A DNA stretch of 64,000 bases, from NCBI RefSeq assembly GCF_902635505.1, contig NC_045426.1, positions 565,403,818 through 565,467,817 of the forward strand, given 5' to 3'. Shown piece after piece: positions 1 to 28,204 of this stretch (its first letter is position 1; every line of letters begins with the position of its first letter). Both the position numbers and the translations under genes were made by a program. Below the pieces are notes generated by a model. It was not told the DNA's origin. It searched no databases and worked only from the letters and a program-made list of their open reading frames with translations. The stretch is from Sarcophilus harrisii (lineage: Eukaryota; Chordata; Mammalia; Dasyuromorphia; Dasyuridae).

Positions 1-14
1 TTAGCAGCAGCCAC

Positions 15-2314
15 AATAAGAGATTGTAATCACCGTTACTATTTAATATTGTATTAGAAACGCTAGCTATAGCAATAAGAGCTGAGAAAGAGATTAAAGG
101 AATAAGAATAGGCAATGAGGAAGCCAAATTATCACTCTTTGCCGATGACATGATGGTATACTTAGAGAACCCCAGAGATTCTGCTAAAAAGTTATTAGAA
201 GTAATCCACAACTTTAGCAAAGTTGCTGGTTATAAAAGAAACCCACATAAGTCATCAGCATTCTTATATATCACTAACAAAATCCAACAGTCAGAGTTAC
301 AAAGAGAAATTCCATTTAAAGTAACTACTGATAATATAAAATATTTAGGAATCTATCTGCCAAGGGAAAATCAGAAACTTTATGAGCAAAATTACAGACC
401 ACTTTTCACACAAATTAAGTCTGATCTAACCAATTGGAAAAATATTAAATGCTCTTGGATAGGGCGAGCAAATATAATAAAGATGACAATATTACCTAAA
501 CTAATCTATTTATTTAGCGCTATACCAATCAGACTCCCAAAAAACTTTTAATGACCTAGAAAAAATAACAACAAAGTTCATATGGAAAAACAAAAGGTCA
601 AGAATTTCAAGGGAATTAATGAAAAAAAAATCAAATGAAGGTGGCTTAGCTGTACCAGATCTAAAATTATATTATAGAGCAGCAGTTACCAAAACTATTT
701 GGTATTGGCTAAGGAATAGATTAGTTGATCAGTGGAATAGATTAGGTTCAAGGGATAAAACAGTCAACAAATATAGCAACCTAGTCTTTGACAAACCCAA
801 AGATCCCAGCTTTTGGGATAAGAACTTACTGTTTGATAAAAATTGCTGGGAAAATTGGAAACTAATATGGCAGAAACTAGGCATTGATCCATACTTAACG
901 CCGTACACCAAGATAAGGTCAAAATGGGTTCATGACCTAGGCATAAAGAATGAAATTATTAATAAATTAGAGGAACATAGGATAGTTTACCTCTCAGACC
1001 TGTGGAAGGGGAAGGTCTTTATGACCAAAGCAGAACTAGAGATCATTACTGATCACAAAATAGAAAATTTCGATTATACCAAACTGAAAAGTTTTTGTAC
1101 AAACAAAACTAATGCAGACAAGATTAGAAGGGAAGCAATAAACTGGGAAAATATTTTTACAGTCAAAGGTTCTGATAAAGGCCTCATTTCCAAAATATAT
1201 AGAGAATTAACTCTAATTTATAAAAAATCAAGCCATTCTCCAATTGAAAAATGGTCAAAGGATATGAACAGACAATTCTCAGATGAAGAAATTGAAACTA
1301 TTTCTAGTCATATGAAAAGATGCTCCAAGTCATTATTAATCAGAGAAATGCAAATTAAGACAACTCTAAGATACCACTACACACCTGTCAGATTGGCTAA
1401 GATGACAGGAAAAAATAATGATGATTGTTGGAGGGGATGCGGGAAAACTGGGACATTGATGCATTGTTGGTGGAGTTGTGAACGAATCCAACCATTTTGG
1501 AGAGTAGTTTGGAACTATGCTCAAAAAGTTATCAAACTGTGCATACCCTTTGATCCAGCAGTGTTACTACTGGGATTATATCCCAAAGAGATTATAAAGA
1601 AGGGAAAGGGACCTGTATGTGCACGAATGTTTGTGGCAGCCCTTTTTGTAGTGGCTAGAAACTGGAAACTGAATGGATGTCCATCAGTTGGAGAATGGCT
1701 GAATAAATTGTGGTATATGAAAATTATGGAATATTACTGTTCTGTAAGAAATGACCAACAGGATGATTTCAGAAAGGCCTGGAGAGACTTACACGAACTG
1801 ATGCTGAGTGAAATGAGCAGGACCAGGAGATCATTATATACTTCAACAACAATACTAGATGATGACCAGTTCTGATGGATCAGGCCATCCTCAGCAACGA
1901 GATCAACCAAATCATTTCTAATGGAGCAGTAATGAACTGAACTAGCTATACCCAGAAAAAGAACTCTGGGAGATGACTAAAAACCATTACATTAAATTCC
2001 CAATCCCTATATTTATGCACACATGCATTTTTGATTTCCTTCACAAGCTAATTGTACAATAATTCAGAGTCTGATTCTTTTTGTACAGCAAAATAATGTT
2101 TTGGTCATGTATACTTATTGTGTATCTAAGTTATATTTTAATATATTTAACATCTACTGGTCATCCTGCCATCTAGGGGAGGGGGTGGGGGGGGTAAGAG
2201 GTGAAAAATTGGAACAAGAGGTTTGGCAATTGTTAATGCTGTAAAGTTACCCATGTATAAATCCTGTAAATAAAAGGCTATTAAATTAAAAAAAAAAAAA
2301 ATAAGAGATTGTAA
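15..2314 (+). mobile_element. young 5'-truncated L1 LINE with target-site duplication
   Basis: A 3' L1 piece fills about 30-2299 inside a WWP1 intron, in the gene's sense direction. It begins within ORF2 reverse transcriptase ([10 protein letters not shown], then FADDM near 140) and runs through the ORF2 C-terminus (KTGTLMHCWWSCERIQPFW, ALFVVARNWKLNGCPSVGEW). A 3'UTR with a G-rich run and a poly(A) tail follow. The reading frame shifts once, in a T run near 550; the second frame is open for 418 codons (619-1875). The 15-bp duplication AATAAGAGATTGTAA is perfect at 15-29 and 2300-2314, giving exact insertion borders. Confidence 0.95.
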
Positions 2315-2315
2315 A

Positions 2316-2830
2316 TCCTGAATCATATCTACAGACAGTTAAAAGAAGTATGTAGGCATGTGGTCAAAAATATCATATCCAGCAAAATTATCTATTATAC
2401 TGAATGAAAAAAAAAAAGGGACATTAAACAAATTTGGCAGTTTTCAATACTTTCAATCAAACCTGAATTCATCAGAAAATTTAACATATAAAAACCAATA
2501 TTCAAGATTACTCTCAAGGAATTTAACGTGGATACATTGTTTTTTACATGGAAATGTATACCACATGATTAAGATTGATACCAGTAATCGGGTGGCTCAA
2601 AAAGAAAAATTTATACCAATGAGGTGCAGAGAAAAAATAGACATACAGGTATTAGAGAGGGAAGGAGGACTCTTATTCTGAAAACCTACTCACATCAGGA
2701 ATAGGTTAAATAGGCAACACTATTTTATTTATATATATATCATGAAAGGTATAGCACCTTCCAAAATTTATGAAGATATAAGAGGAGATAGAGAGTGGGA
2801 AGTAAAAGATGGGGGAGGGGGGGAGACAAA
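2316..2830 (+). repeat. old interspersed repeat, weak L1 ORF1-like stretch
   Basis: The DNA flanking the young L1 includes a 107-codon open frame (2358-2681). It contains KISYPAKLSIILNE, which resembles the ISYPAKLS motif of L1 ORF1, but the rest does not align in my reading. The segment ends in a purine-rich run near 2810-2850. I take it as a worn LINE-derived piece. Confidence 0.3.
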
Positions 2831-2844
2831 AAAAAGAAAGAAAG

Positions 2845-3620
2845 AAAAGGCCATTGTATTTGAGAATTAAGAGATCATTGGTACCTTTGGTGATTGCAGT
2901 TTAATTCATCAGTTTGGAAGCTAGATTTCCAGACTATTTTGAAATAAGAGTAATGAAAATGGTAGTACCATGTAGAGATCTTCAAAGAGTATGGCTGAGA
3001 AGATACTGTATGGTATAGAATGTTTATGAATAGGAATGATAGAATCTAGTGAGAATTTTTAAAGATGTTGTGGAGACTTGTTTTTAAACAGCAGAAAGTC
3101 TCATTTTCTGAGGTTAGGAGTTGGAATGGAAAGAGAAACCCTGATTTATAGGAAAGAAACAGGTTATATTTGAGGCACAGCAGTGGAGTTTGATCATAAA
3201 ATGAATGGAGAGTAGATTAGAAGAAGACTGGAAATATGGAAAAGGAGCAGTTTTTGAAGAGCTTTATCCTCATATCTGTGAGGAGCCTCTGGAACTTATA
3301 GCAGGAGGGATAACCTGGTCAAACCTTTACTTTAGAAAAATTATCTTGTTTAAACTTAGAGGATAGATTGGATTGGGGAGATACTTAAGAACTGAAGATG
3401 AATTAGAAAGCACTTGTAATAATCCAGTTGAGAAGCAATAAGAAATTAATGTAGAGTTGTTGGATATATGCGTCCAAAGGAGGGGAATGTATTTGACAGG
3501 TGATGTAAAAAGCAATTTGGGAATGGGATTCTGTATGTGAGGCAAGGACCTTATGACTCAAACCAGAAGGCAAAACAAAATTGTGGTTTTAATGGTTCAC
3601 AGGTTCTCCTTGATAGTACC
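2845..3620 (+). repeat. pieces of the long unnamed dispersed repeat
   Basis: 2845-2940 (AGGCCATTGTATTTGAGAAT and on) matches the part seen near 23070-23180 and 40820-40890. About 3225-3450 (TAATAATCCAGTTGAGAAGC) matches the part seen near 22470-22510. These are two worn pieces of the same family in a WWP1 intron. Confidence 0.4.
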
Positions 3621-4478
3621 AATAAGAAAAAGTAGAATTGGTTTTTTGGCATATACAAAAGCATTCCATTGAACCTTTGAGTATCTTGCATTGCGGTGCT
3701 TAAGCATGAAAAAAAGAAAATGTCCTCTCCAGTAACTATACCACAAAATGAAAACGATTATAGCTTAGATGCCAACATCTGTTGTAGAGAAAAAAGATTA
3801 GAGGAATTCTACAATAGATCCTGCAAAATAAGTCAAAATATGCTTTCTTATTCTGTAACTTCAACATAAAGATGTGCATTAGGAAAAAATAAGAAGGGGA
3901 AAAAAGGAAAATATAATTTAGGAATAAGAAATGACAAAGGCCAAAAATTTATAGACTATATATTAAATCTCCTTTTTATGTGTCAGGTATTTTCTTCACA
4001 GATAAAGATGAAACTTGTAAAAGTGGAGTTATGATTTTCTTTTAGAATTTTGTAAGTTCTATTAGTGGAAGAGCTATTTTTGTTTTGATATTTTTTTCAT
4101 TTTTATATCTATAATACTTCAGGGTGATATTTTTTAGGGTGATAAATGTATAGTTATTGTATCTCAAGTTCAGCATTGAAAATTGAACTTAGTAATTTTC
4201 ACTTGGATGTTTAGTGTAAAAAGTATTAGCTTCCTTTTACTTGACAAAGGATAGAAGCAGAAGTATGTTAAAGTTATAGAGAAGAAGATTTTAACTAAAT
4301 TTGAAGAATTATTCAAATTAGAGCTTTCCAAAAATTTGTATCAGTTTGTTGTATTAGTGTTGCCTATTACTAGGAGTCTTAAAGTGGAAACTTGTTAGGG
4401 TTGGAGTAGATGAACTTTGATGTTTATTCTAACTCTGAGTTTATATAATTTTACTAAGTTATTTTTTACTTCATTTAG

Positions 4479-19649
<15,171 letters not shown>

Positions 19650-21225
19650 TTATGGCTTCTTATCTAAGAGGAGCTATTGCATTAAAATACTCAGCCAAGT
19701 AAAATTGCACAGATGTTGTATATAAGCTGTTCAGTCCATATAGTGACCTTTCTGGAACTCTAAAAGTGTAAATGTTCTACATTCTTCCACAAAGATATGC
19801 AAAACAGTTCAGCCTTTTTTACTTTTATTTATTGCCCCCTTGAGATGACTGACCAGTAAAAACCAAAACATCTTTGAATTTTGAAGCAGACAAGAGACTT
19901 TATTTAAAATATATATGTACATATACTTATATACTAGTGGCTCTAGTTTTATAGAGCTCTAAGTATATGAAACATTGCAACCATTGAAAAAGATCTGGAT
20001 TTGTTTTACTTGGCTACATTATCCAGAAACAAAAATGTGCAAGCTGCTCCATGTTCTACCTTATGCAATATCTCCCAAGATTGTTTTAATTGCATGGCTG
20101 TTCAGGATGGTATTAAAGATTTAGGTCAACACTTACCTAGAGTACGTAGAAAAATGCTGCTGGCTTTTCTGAAGGCAGATGCCTAATTCTGTCGATTTGT
20201 TTTTAAAATAAGTGTAATAGCTGAGGTTTACCCCTCTCTGCTACTTTAAAAATGTAGCAAAAATAAATAACGAAACCCTTACCTACATAAAAGTCACGTA
20301 CAATAAAGTGAATGCTATACAACTGATACCACTTAATAGTTTATTATAGGAACTGGACACAACTCATTGAACAGCATAAAGGTTTGTTTACATGTTATCT
20401 TGGGATGTTAGGTAATTTTCAATTTTTTAAAAAAGAAATTCTGTTATTCCTGGAGGTTTTTTTTCCTTTCATTTTAGTCTTTGATTACACTTCAAATTAG
20501 GTTCATGTAAAACTGATGTAATTTGATATTTAGAAATATGTGAAAGATAATGTGAGCTTTCACTACTTTTTTATGTTCCAAGTTTTGGTTACATAAATCC
20601 AAATCAGTAAACAGTTATATAAGCTTTTGAACACTTAAACTATAGAACTAATGATTTTCTATTACTCTTTAAATATTTTCATCCCTCTTTAAGTTTATGT
20701 AAAATTCTGTATACCTGAATTAAATAAGCATATATAAAAATCTTGTCTTTTTTTTTAATGTAGACAGTTATTTTTTGTCCTAAGTGAACATTTTAGAATT
20801 GTTTTTACCAGTATTGAGGGCATTTGCTGAACTGCAAAGATGTATAACAAATTATAAATCTGATGTGAATTATGTTAAGTGCTACCTGTAGCAAACTGTG
20901 CTTCCTTATTAATATAAGAAAATTAAAATTACCATTTGTATCATGCTTTCAATATGCATTGTAAATTCCATTAAATTTAACTTATACAAAATTTTATATA
21001 CCCATGAAACTGATTTCTTAAAATATTCTATCTGTAACATTTCACTGCTAAGTGAGTACAGGAAATACTGGCATACTACTTATTTTCCCAATATAACAAT
21101 TTTTACTTTGCCAAAATTTTATTTTTCTACATATTAACTTAGATTGTGTTCTACCTTTTTATTCAAAATTCACAATTTATTCTGTACAGGTTAAATAAAA
21201 GCAGTGATCCCATTGACTATATAGA
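19650..21225 (+). other. WWP1: WWP1 3' untranslated region
   Basis: This AT-rich stretch follows the WWP1 stop. Short open frames here show no family resemblance and I treat them as chance. AATAAA hexamers lie at 20262-20267, 20302-20307 and 21194-21199. I end the UTR just past the last, which is an inference. Another AATAAA near 21575 could mark a longer form. Confidence 0.7.
21194..21199 (+). promoter_or_regulatory. candidate distal poly(A) signal of WWP1
   Basis: AATAAA lies about 1.55 kb past the WWP1 stop, inside TTAAATAAAAGC. Earlier copies at 20262 and 20302 would give UTRs of about 0.6-0.7 kb, so alternative polyadenylation is possible. Only the hexamers are seen; use is inferred. 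Confidence 0.5.
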
Positions 21226-21744
21226 CTTTTTTCCCATATTCTTGACTGACACATTAGTATAATTTCATAATTGAAGGATTTTTAAAATTATATGTATGAA
21301 GGATTATATGACAAGTGGTAATTAAATTGTTTGGCATTTCTAAAAATAGGAATATGTGTCTGTGCTTAAACTACCCTGGAAGATATATCAGACATGAAAG
21401 GTAACGTCCATATTACACGATTTCAAGGCTGACAGATGTAGCAGTAGTATATCCTCCTTTGTAGATATTTAAGAGTGAAAAATATTTTGGCTATGGTAAT
21501 TCTTATTACTGAAAAGATTGCATTTTTCAAAATCATTGAAATCACCTTAAAAAATACAGATTTTTGAAAAAACCAATAAAGCTTAATCAAATGTGAGAAA
21601 ATACAGGATATCCTAATAATTGGGAAGGTAGCTATTGAAGTAGTTGAAAAAAATTGTACAAAAAAAATTTTAATTAGTTTCCCTGGAACATCATTATTCT
21701 CAATTAAGAGAAAGACAGTTAAGTTAGAAATATATGTTAGATAT

Positions 21745-23200
21745 ATATTATAATTTAATTAAACAAGCATATGTTACTCTTGTCACGATGCTAGGGATTG
21801 AAGACAAAAATGTAAATATTGCTCTCAAGAAAATTAGATATTCAAGGGGAAACAATATAATAATAAAGCTAGTATATAGATAGGTAAGCACTTTACAAAT
21901 ATTATCTCATTTTCTCCTTGCAACAATCCTGAAATATAAATGCTGCTATTATTCCCCTTTTATATATGAAAAAACAGATTAAGTTACTTTCCAGGGTCAC
22001 ACAACTAGATAGTGTGTGAAGCACTGTTTGTACTCAGATCTTCATGACATTTTGTCCACCATATTCAGGTAAGTAAATGAACAAAATACAAATTCTAGGG
22101 AAAGAATACCTAGCTTATGTCTCTTGTAGAAGGGATGTAGAGAGTGGAAAAGCAAAAAGTGAGACTGTTACATGCATGAGTATCTGTGAAAAGGTGTGGC
22201 TGTAAGAAATGGAATGTTGTATGTTGGGTACAGCAAGTTGATCAATTTGCCTGCAGTATACAATGTGTGAGGATTAAAAAAATGTGAAATCACTCTGGAA
22301 AGTGAGGTTAGATCTGTTAAGAAATGATAAAATGATTAAAAAGGAATTTAACATTCCATCCTTGATGCAGGAGAGAACCACTGAAGCTTCTTGAGCATAA
22401 AATTAAAGAGATTTAAAACCCATATAAGAAATGAGTAAAGGCAAGAGACCTCTGAGGCAAGAATGCTAATTAGGAAACTATTATAATAGTCCATAAAAGA
22501 GGTACTAAGGAGCTGAAATGGCATGGGTTCTATGTGACTGGAGAAAAAGGAGGCTTTGGGAAGAGATGTAAAGGTAGAATTGGTGAGACATGGCAACTTG
22601 AATATATGGGGGTAGGAATAATGAAGTTGTTAAGGATCTCTCAAAATTTGCAAACCTGAGTGACGAGAAAGATGTTGGTGTTTTTACTTCAAATGGGAAA
22701 GATTGGCAAGCAGGGTAGGTTTGAGAGAGGTATATGGATCATGAATTACATTTTGAACATATTAAGTTTGAGGTGGCTATCACAAATTGGAGCTTGGAGA
22801 GACTTGGGCTGAATATAGAGATTTGAAAGTTATCTCCAGAAAGATAATCATTAAGTGGCCACTAGATGATAGTGTAGAGAGAGAAGAGAACTCATGATAA
22901 AGCCTTGGAATATATATACAGGCAAGGGGTATGAAATAAGTGATGATCCAGGCAAGAGACTAAGGAGTAATTGCACTGGAGAAGAACCAAGATAATCTCA
23001 TGAAAAAACAGGAAAGAGAAAGGAAGGAAAGAATGATCAGCAATGTCAAATGCTGCAAAAAGATCTAGGAAGATAATAAAGGAAAAGTTATCAGATTTGT
23101 CAATTAGTGATCATTGATAACTTTGGTTAGAGTAATTTCCCTTGTACTATGAGATCAGAAGCCAGATTACAAAAGATTAAGAGGAATGTACATCAAGAAG
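21745..23200 (+). repeat. long unnamed dispersed repeat, long copy with MIR-type insertion
   Basis: It begins AAACAAGCATATGTTACTCT and GATGCTAGGGATTGAAGACA (a worn TGTGCCAGGCACTG-type head). It resumes after a MIR (21885-22060) and continues through AACTATTATAATAGTCCATA, GAACATATTAAGTTTGAGGT and CAATGTCAAATGCTGCAAAA to GAAGCCAGATTACAAAAGAT. The same order of segments is seen at 62240-64000. No coding frame survives. Confidence 0.55.
21885..22060 (-). repeat. MIR-type SINE
   Basis: AAGCACTTTACAAATATTAT, then GGGTCACACAACTAG read on the + strand, is a reverse MIR. It sits inside the long dispersed repeat. Confidence 0.65.
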
Positions 23201-23873
23201 ATAAGAATAAACAGCATTAGTTAGTTGACCAGAAGAAAAGATACAGGAGAGTAGCTAAATACATGTAAAAAGTCAACAGAGGTTTTGGGGGTTCTTTATG
23301 ATTCAGAAATCTGAACATGATTATCTCCTTAGTTGATGGAGAGTTAAAGTTAAAAAGTAAAAAAAAGTAAAGTTAAAAAGTAAAATAAAAGGGATAAGGT
23401 GTAGGGTAGGATGTTGCAGTGTGCCAGAAGAAACAGGGTAATAATTCTAATTTTATAGCACTTTAAAATTCTCAAAACATTTTACATATGATATTGCATT
23501 TTTTTAGTTGTTACAAATATATGTGTTTAGCAACAATGACAAGTAAATAATGCTAGAAGATATTAAAATAATAGTGGCAGATTTCAGTGTCTCTCCATTT
23601 TTATATTGAGAAATCCAAAGATAAAAAGGGAAAATGGAGAATTGTTGTTGAGAACCGAGTTAAAACACTTAATGGTATCTTCTAAAAGGGACCAAAGAAG
23701 AATATATTTCTCAGAACCACAAAACTTTTACAAAAATTGACTGTATTATGGCAGAGATAGTAAATATTTCCATAATGCAATAAAAAATAGTAATAAATTC
23801 CAGGATCACAAAAAAAAGACACAAACCCAAATTGAAACAACCTTCAATTGTTAAATAATGAGTAGTTTGTGAG

Positions 23874-25080
23874 GTGGAACCAAGATGACTGAATAATACA
23901 AAGAGGTTGCAAAAGCTTTTCCAACCTAAAACTTCCAAATATAGAAAGCACATTAACTTGAATCCTGATTGATGAATTGAAGAAAAAGTGATGTTTTTCC
24001 ATCCTTTAGGAAGACAGAAGTCTGTGACATTTGAGAAGTATAGTAGAAGTATGCTATGCAGGGCACTCTGATATAAGACAGTCAGTGTACCAGGGCAAGA
24101 GGAGGTCTGAAATTCACATTAAAGGACACCTCAGTGGGAACAGGTGCCAACTAACAGATTTGTTTTGGTCACTCATTATCTATTTCTGGGTCACAAATCC
24201 AGGGTGGACTGAAAAGGATACCTGTACCTTAAGGTCGTGTTCCAATGTTGTATAGAGAAAGCAAGTTTGGAAGCTAGTAATAGCAGTATGGTTCAGATAC
24301 TATAAACAGAAAGAGGTCTCAGTTCCAGTTTGTAGTACAGTCTGTGGGTTCCAAAGGAATAGACAACATAGAAATTCCAGACCAAAGAGAAGCCTAAAAT
24401 TTTGTTATTGGAACCAACAAAGCTTTCCAGTTGGCTGATTTGGGCTGAGTCCAGAAACAGTTTACTGTTGCTGAGACCCAAATCCAAACCAAGAACTTGC
24501 AGAACTCAGACCTTGGAGGTAGCAGTTTAGACTTTGCCCTGAATCAAAGCATATTGGGACATCAAAACTTTGCAGCTTTAGTCTGAGCTGTCCCTGAAAT
24601 CCTGGAATAAGCAATGTATATTTTCCCTCCAAAAATTTGCAGAGCCTACCTCTAACATCAACTCCTCCAAAGCCAAGAAGTAGGCTTTTATGGTAAAAAG
24701 GGACATTCAAGACAAAAAGCCAGAAGAGAATGACTCCAAAACATCTACAAACCAAACTTAAAAGATAAACAGGATGTATTCTACTAGAATTCCTAGAAAA
24801 GATAAAGCATGAGTTTTTTTTTTAAAAAAAATTTTAAATAAATGAAAATTAGAAGAGGAAGAATGCTTCCTAGCTGTGTGACCCTGGGCAAGTCACTTTA
24901 CCTCAATTTCCTCAGCAAAAAAAAAAAAAGGTAGAATGCAAAAGAAATGAGAGTTGTGGATGTAGGAAAAAGAATTGCAAAAGGAATTAGCAACTTGGTA
25001 CAAGAGGCATAGAACTGCCCAAGTAACAAGATAATAAATGAATCAAAGGAGAAATAAACAATTAGTGATTATTTGAAAGG
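23874..25080 (+). mobile_element. probable L1 5' region, truncated
   Basis: GGTGGAACCAAGATGACTGA at 23874 resembles the start of mammalian L1 5'UTRs. The following 900 bp are richer in G and C, then pass into A-rich DNA with a SINE piece at 24866. No long frame is left. The call rests on the start motif and general texture only. Confidence 0.35.
24866..24929 (+). mobile_element. 3' piece of tRNA-type SINE with poly(A)
   Basis: TTCCTAGCTGTGTGACCCTG, GGCAAGTCAC and an A tail match the 3' half of the SINE at 37970-38120. AGAATGC occurs on both sides and may be a short target-site duplication. Confidence 0.75.
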
Positions 25081-25999
25081 AAGAACAATGAACAGAAGCA
25101 GAGTAGCTATTACGGTAAACCAAAACCAATTTTTCTGCAAGGGGGGAGAGGGGAAGACTAAGACCACAAAGAATATCTTGGGCTTGAATGGGTCAAGCCC
25201 AACTCCTAACTAACCTTTAAACGATTTAAGCATTTTGAACTGGGAGAAGACAAGAGAAAGCAAAACTGCATCTTTTCACATATGTATTTACATGTATATA
25301 TAAAACAAGGAAGAAGCCGAATTTAATAATACTAAGTGAAGCTTTTCATTCAGGAAAAGTTGTTACTTAAAGAGTCTCAACTTTAATTATTTAAATTTGA
25401 ATAAAAAATTATTTAAAGATTTAAATATGGTTTCTAACCAATCTTAGCTCAAAATCTTGTTATTCAGACTATCCAACTGGGGATCTCTAGGGGACCTTGA
25501 GTATTAGCATTCTTGTTAAAAATCAGTTACTGATATGTTTTGATACCTTTTATTTTTGCCTTTTTCAAGCAGGCAATCAGGATGAGGAAATAGAGATAGA
25601 AGTAATAAAATTAGGGATAGCCAGCCTCAATAGTAGGCTTTCAGCACATCAATACTGAATTAATTATTTTCAGGGGTTGCCCTGTTTCACAGAATTAATC
25701 TTAATGATGTAGCTTCCTATATGTTTAATGATTGAAATGCTTGATTATCAAAGGGATCAGATAAGAATAAAGTTAGCCTGATGTCCTTTTCCCCTACACT
25801 TTCATTCAAGGTTGTGTGCTTATGTACCCAAATTATGAGAAATACCAAGGTCTACATCCTTCTTCTTTCTTGCTACACAAGTGTATTACTTTTATCCAAG
25901 AGAAGAACCAATCCCTTCCCAACCCTCTCCAATTAGGTCCCCCGTTTTTCTTATTTAATTCCTTAAAGTTTTGAAGGAATTCTTGTTTCTTCTTTTCCT

Positions 26000-27060
26000 A
26001 CTATAATGTTAGCACTAAATCTCTCCATACAATCCTTATCCAACTAGACCTTTTATAAGTTTTCTCTTGACTCTTGTGTTTATATTTCAGATTTCTTACT
26101 CAGATCTCATCTTTTCATCAGAAATGCTTTCTAAATCCTCTATTCTATTACCGCTCTGAGGTTTTTCCCATGTAGGATCAAGGGATGTTATTTTTCAATG
26201 TATGTCTATATCATATCATATTCTAATACTTTATTTAATGCACAGTAGTTCTCAAGTGTTGTGTGATCTTGACTCTGATTTTTTGATACTTAAATGCCTT
26301 CTTTCTGGATGCTTGAAATATTTGTTTTCTTTAACATGGAAACTCTGGATTTTGGCTTTGGTATTCCTGGGATTTTTCCTTTTGCGGTTACTCTCTAGAG
26401 GTGATTGGTGGATTATTGTATTTTCATTTTGCTCTCTGGTTGTAATAATCTTGACCATTATTCATTTATTATGTCTTGAAATACAGTGTCAATAATTTTT
26501 TATCATGCTTTTAATGGTGGTTAGTAAATCTCTCAAAATGTTTTTTGGTCATATCCTATGTTTTCTTTTCTAAGTCTTAGAGCTTTTTTTTTTTCTAATA
26601 ATTTTGGTAACTCTTAAGAATCATTGATTTCTATTTGGCCTATTCTGATTCCCTGAGAATTTTACTGGATAAGATGTATTACTTTTTGTTCTAAGCTAAT
26701 CTCTAATTATTCCCTCCAAGCTTTTTATTTTTTTATTATTTCTGGCATAATTTCTTCTAGGCAAACATGTATTTGTAGGAAACTCTTTTTTCTTTCCTTT
26801 GAGGCAACTGTAAGGTCATTATGTTCTAAGATATATTTGGGGGGCATTTCTATGTCTACTTATAGTGATTCATCTTAATCATCTTAGTTCTTGAACTGAG
26901 GTTTTGTGTTAGGAGCAGGGTTTGCACCCTGCTGTGCTACTGTATGGGGTAGTTGGCCCTATACACACATCCTTGAGGTTCAGGCTGCTAGGAACTGAAA
27001 TGTCTCATCCAGTATGTTTACAATCTTTTTTGGTGGCTTCTAAGATATGTATGAGTTTCC
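26000..27060 (-). mobile_element. old L1 ORF1 and 5' region
   Basis: On the - strand about 26400-26280 reads as a worn ORF1 C-terminal domain (FQASRKKAFKYQKIRVKITQ, comparable to the EKMLRAAREKG region). Higher coordinates run into A-rich coiled-coil-like and 5' DNA. Stops break it throughout. Confidence 0.5.
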
Positions 27061-27464
27061 ATCTATTTTGAACAATAGATGCTTAGTTGTTATTTGTTAT
27101 TTTTGTCCTTCATTCTTAGAGAGAACCATGACATCAGGGAGGTGGTACCATAACATGCAAGAGAGTTGGATTTAAGTGAGGGAGGGCTGTGCAGTTACCA
27201 GCCTTGCTTTCTTCAGAGCCAGCTGGGTGTTAGATGTATGATCTGATTATGTGTATGAATGCTTTGCCTTAATTGGCATTATTGTTGTTTATGCATGTGC
27301 ATGTGTGTATTCAAAGGAGAGGAAAACATGGAAAATTAATTTCATAGTCTCTCCAATAATTAATCCAGTCATCCTGATATCAAAAGTACTTTTTCACTTG
27401 AAAATTCAGGTCCCTTTAGGAGAGGGAGGAATAGAAAAGACTTATTTATCTCAGTTTTGTGTGT

Positions 27465-27605
27465 GGAAAGAACTCTGGCTCAAGTCAAAAGGTCCTTTGA
27501 TACTAGCTTTCTATGTGAATTTAGATAAATTATTTATATTTCCCTTTAATTTTTCTTTATATATTTAATATGAGTGTTGTACTAGATAACTTATGATCTA
27601 TGATC
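27465..27605 (+). repeat. worn MIR-type SINE
   Basis: GTGTGGAAAGAACTCTGGCT, then CTATGTGAATTTAGATAAAT, follows the MIR layout with many changes. Confidence 0.4.
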
Positions 27606-28204
27606 TTTGAATATAGCTTATTCCTTTATATTGTCCTTTTGCCTGCCCTAATGCAAACATAAAATACTACTCAGATGTTTCAAGAGGACACTGGGTTCTT
27701 GAAGGTTTTGCCAACAAAGTGCAAGTTTTATCATGCAGGAAAGGATTGGAGTATTATCCTGGCAGTGGACTGTGTCTAAGTTCTGAGAAGCAGCCTAGCT
27801 GAATATGGAGAAGCGCATTGATTTTGGTCACTTGGGGATGATGATTCTTTTGGTCATGGCCAAAGTATAAAATAAAGAAAAAGGATAAAACTAAAGGAAG
27901 ACAATAAATAGATGGAAAATGAGAGAAAAATCAATTGAGATTTCTATTACAAAGTCTTCTGTAATAAAAATGAAGCCATCAAAAATGAAACTTGTAATAT
28001 GTTTCTACATGTTACACAAGCAGAAAATGGCACTAAATAAATACCTTCTTTTCTTTGCAATGCTGGGAAATTACAGGTATGAACATGGCATACTTTGCCA
28101 GACTCAGTTGATAAGTTAGTATGGTTTTATTGAACTGCTTTTTTCCCTTTTTATTTTATTTTTTGTTTCAAAATAATAAATGAGTAGTTGGTTGAGACAG
28201 GAGA

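Noticed and set aside
2358-2681. 107-codon open frame next to the young L1
   Set aside because: It shows only a short L1 ORF1-like motif and no gene structure; treated as a worn repeat.
20001-20186. 61-codon open frame after WWP1
   Set aside because: It is in the WWP1 3'UTR, with no splice partner or family resemblance.
26202-26495. 97-codon hydrophobic open frame on the + strand
   Set aside because: It is the antisense of a worn L1 ORF1; T-rich DNA gives a false membrane-protein look.
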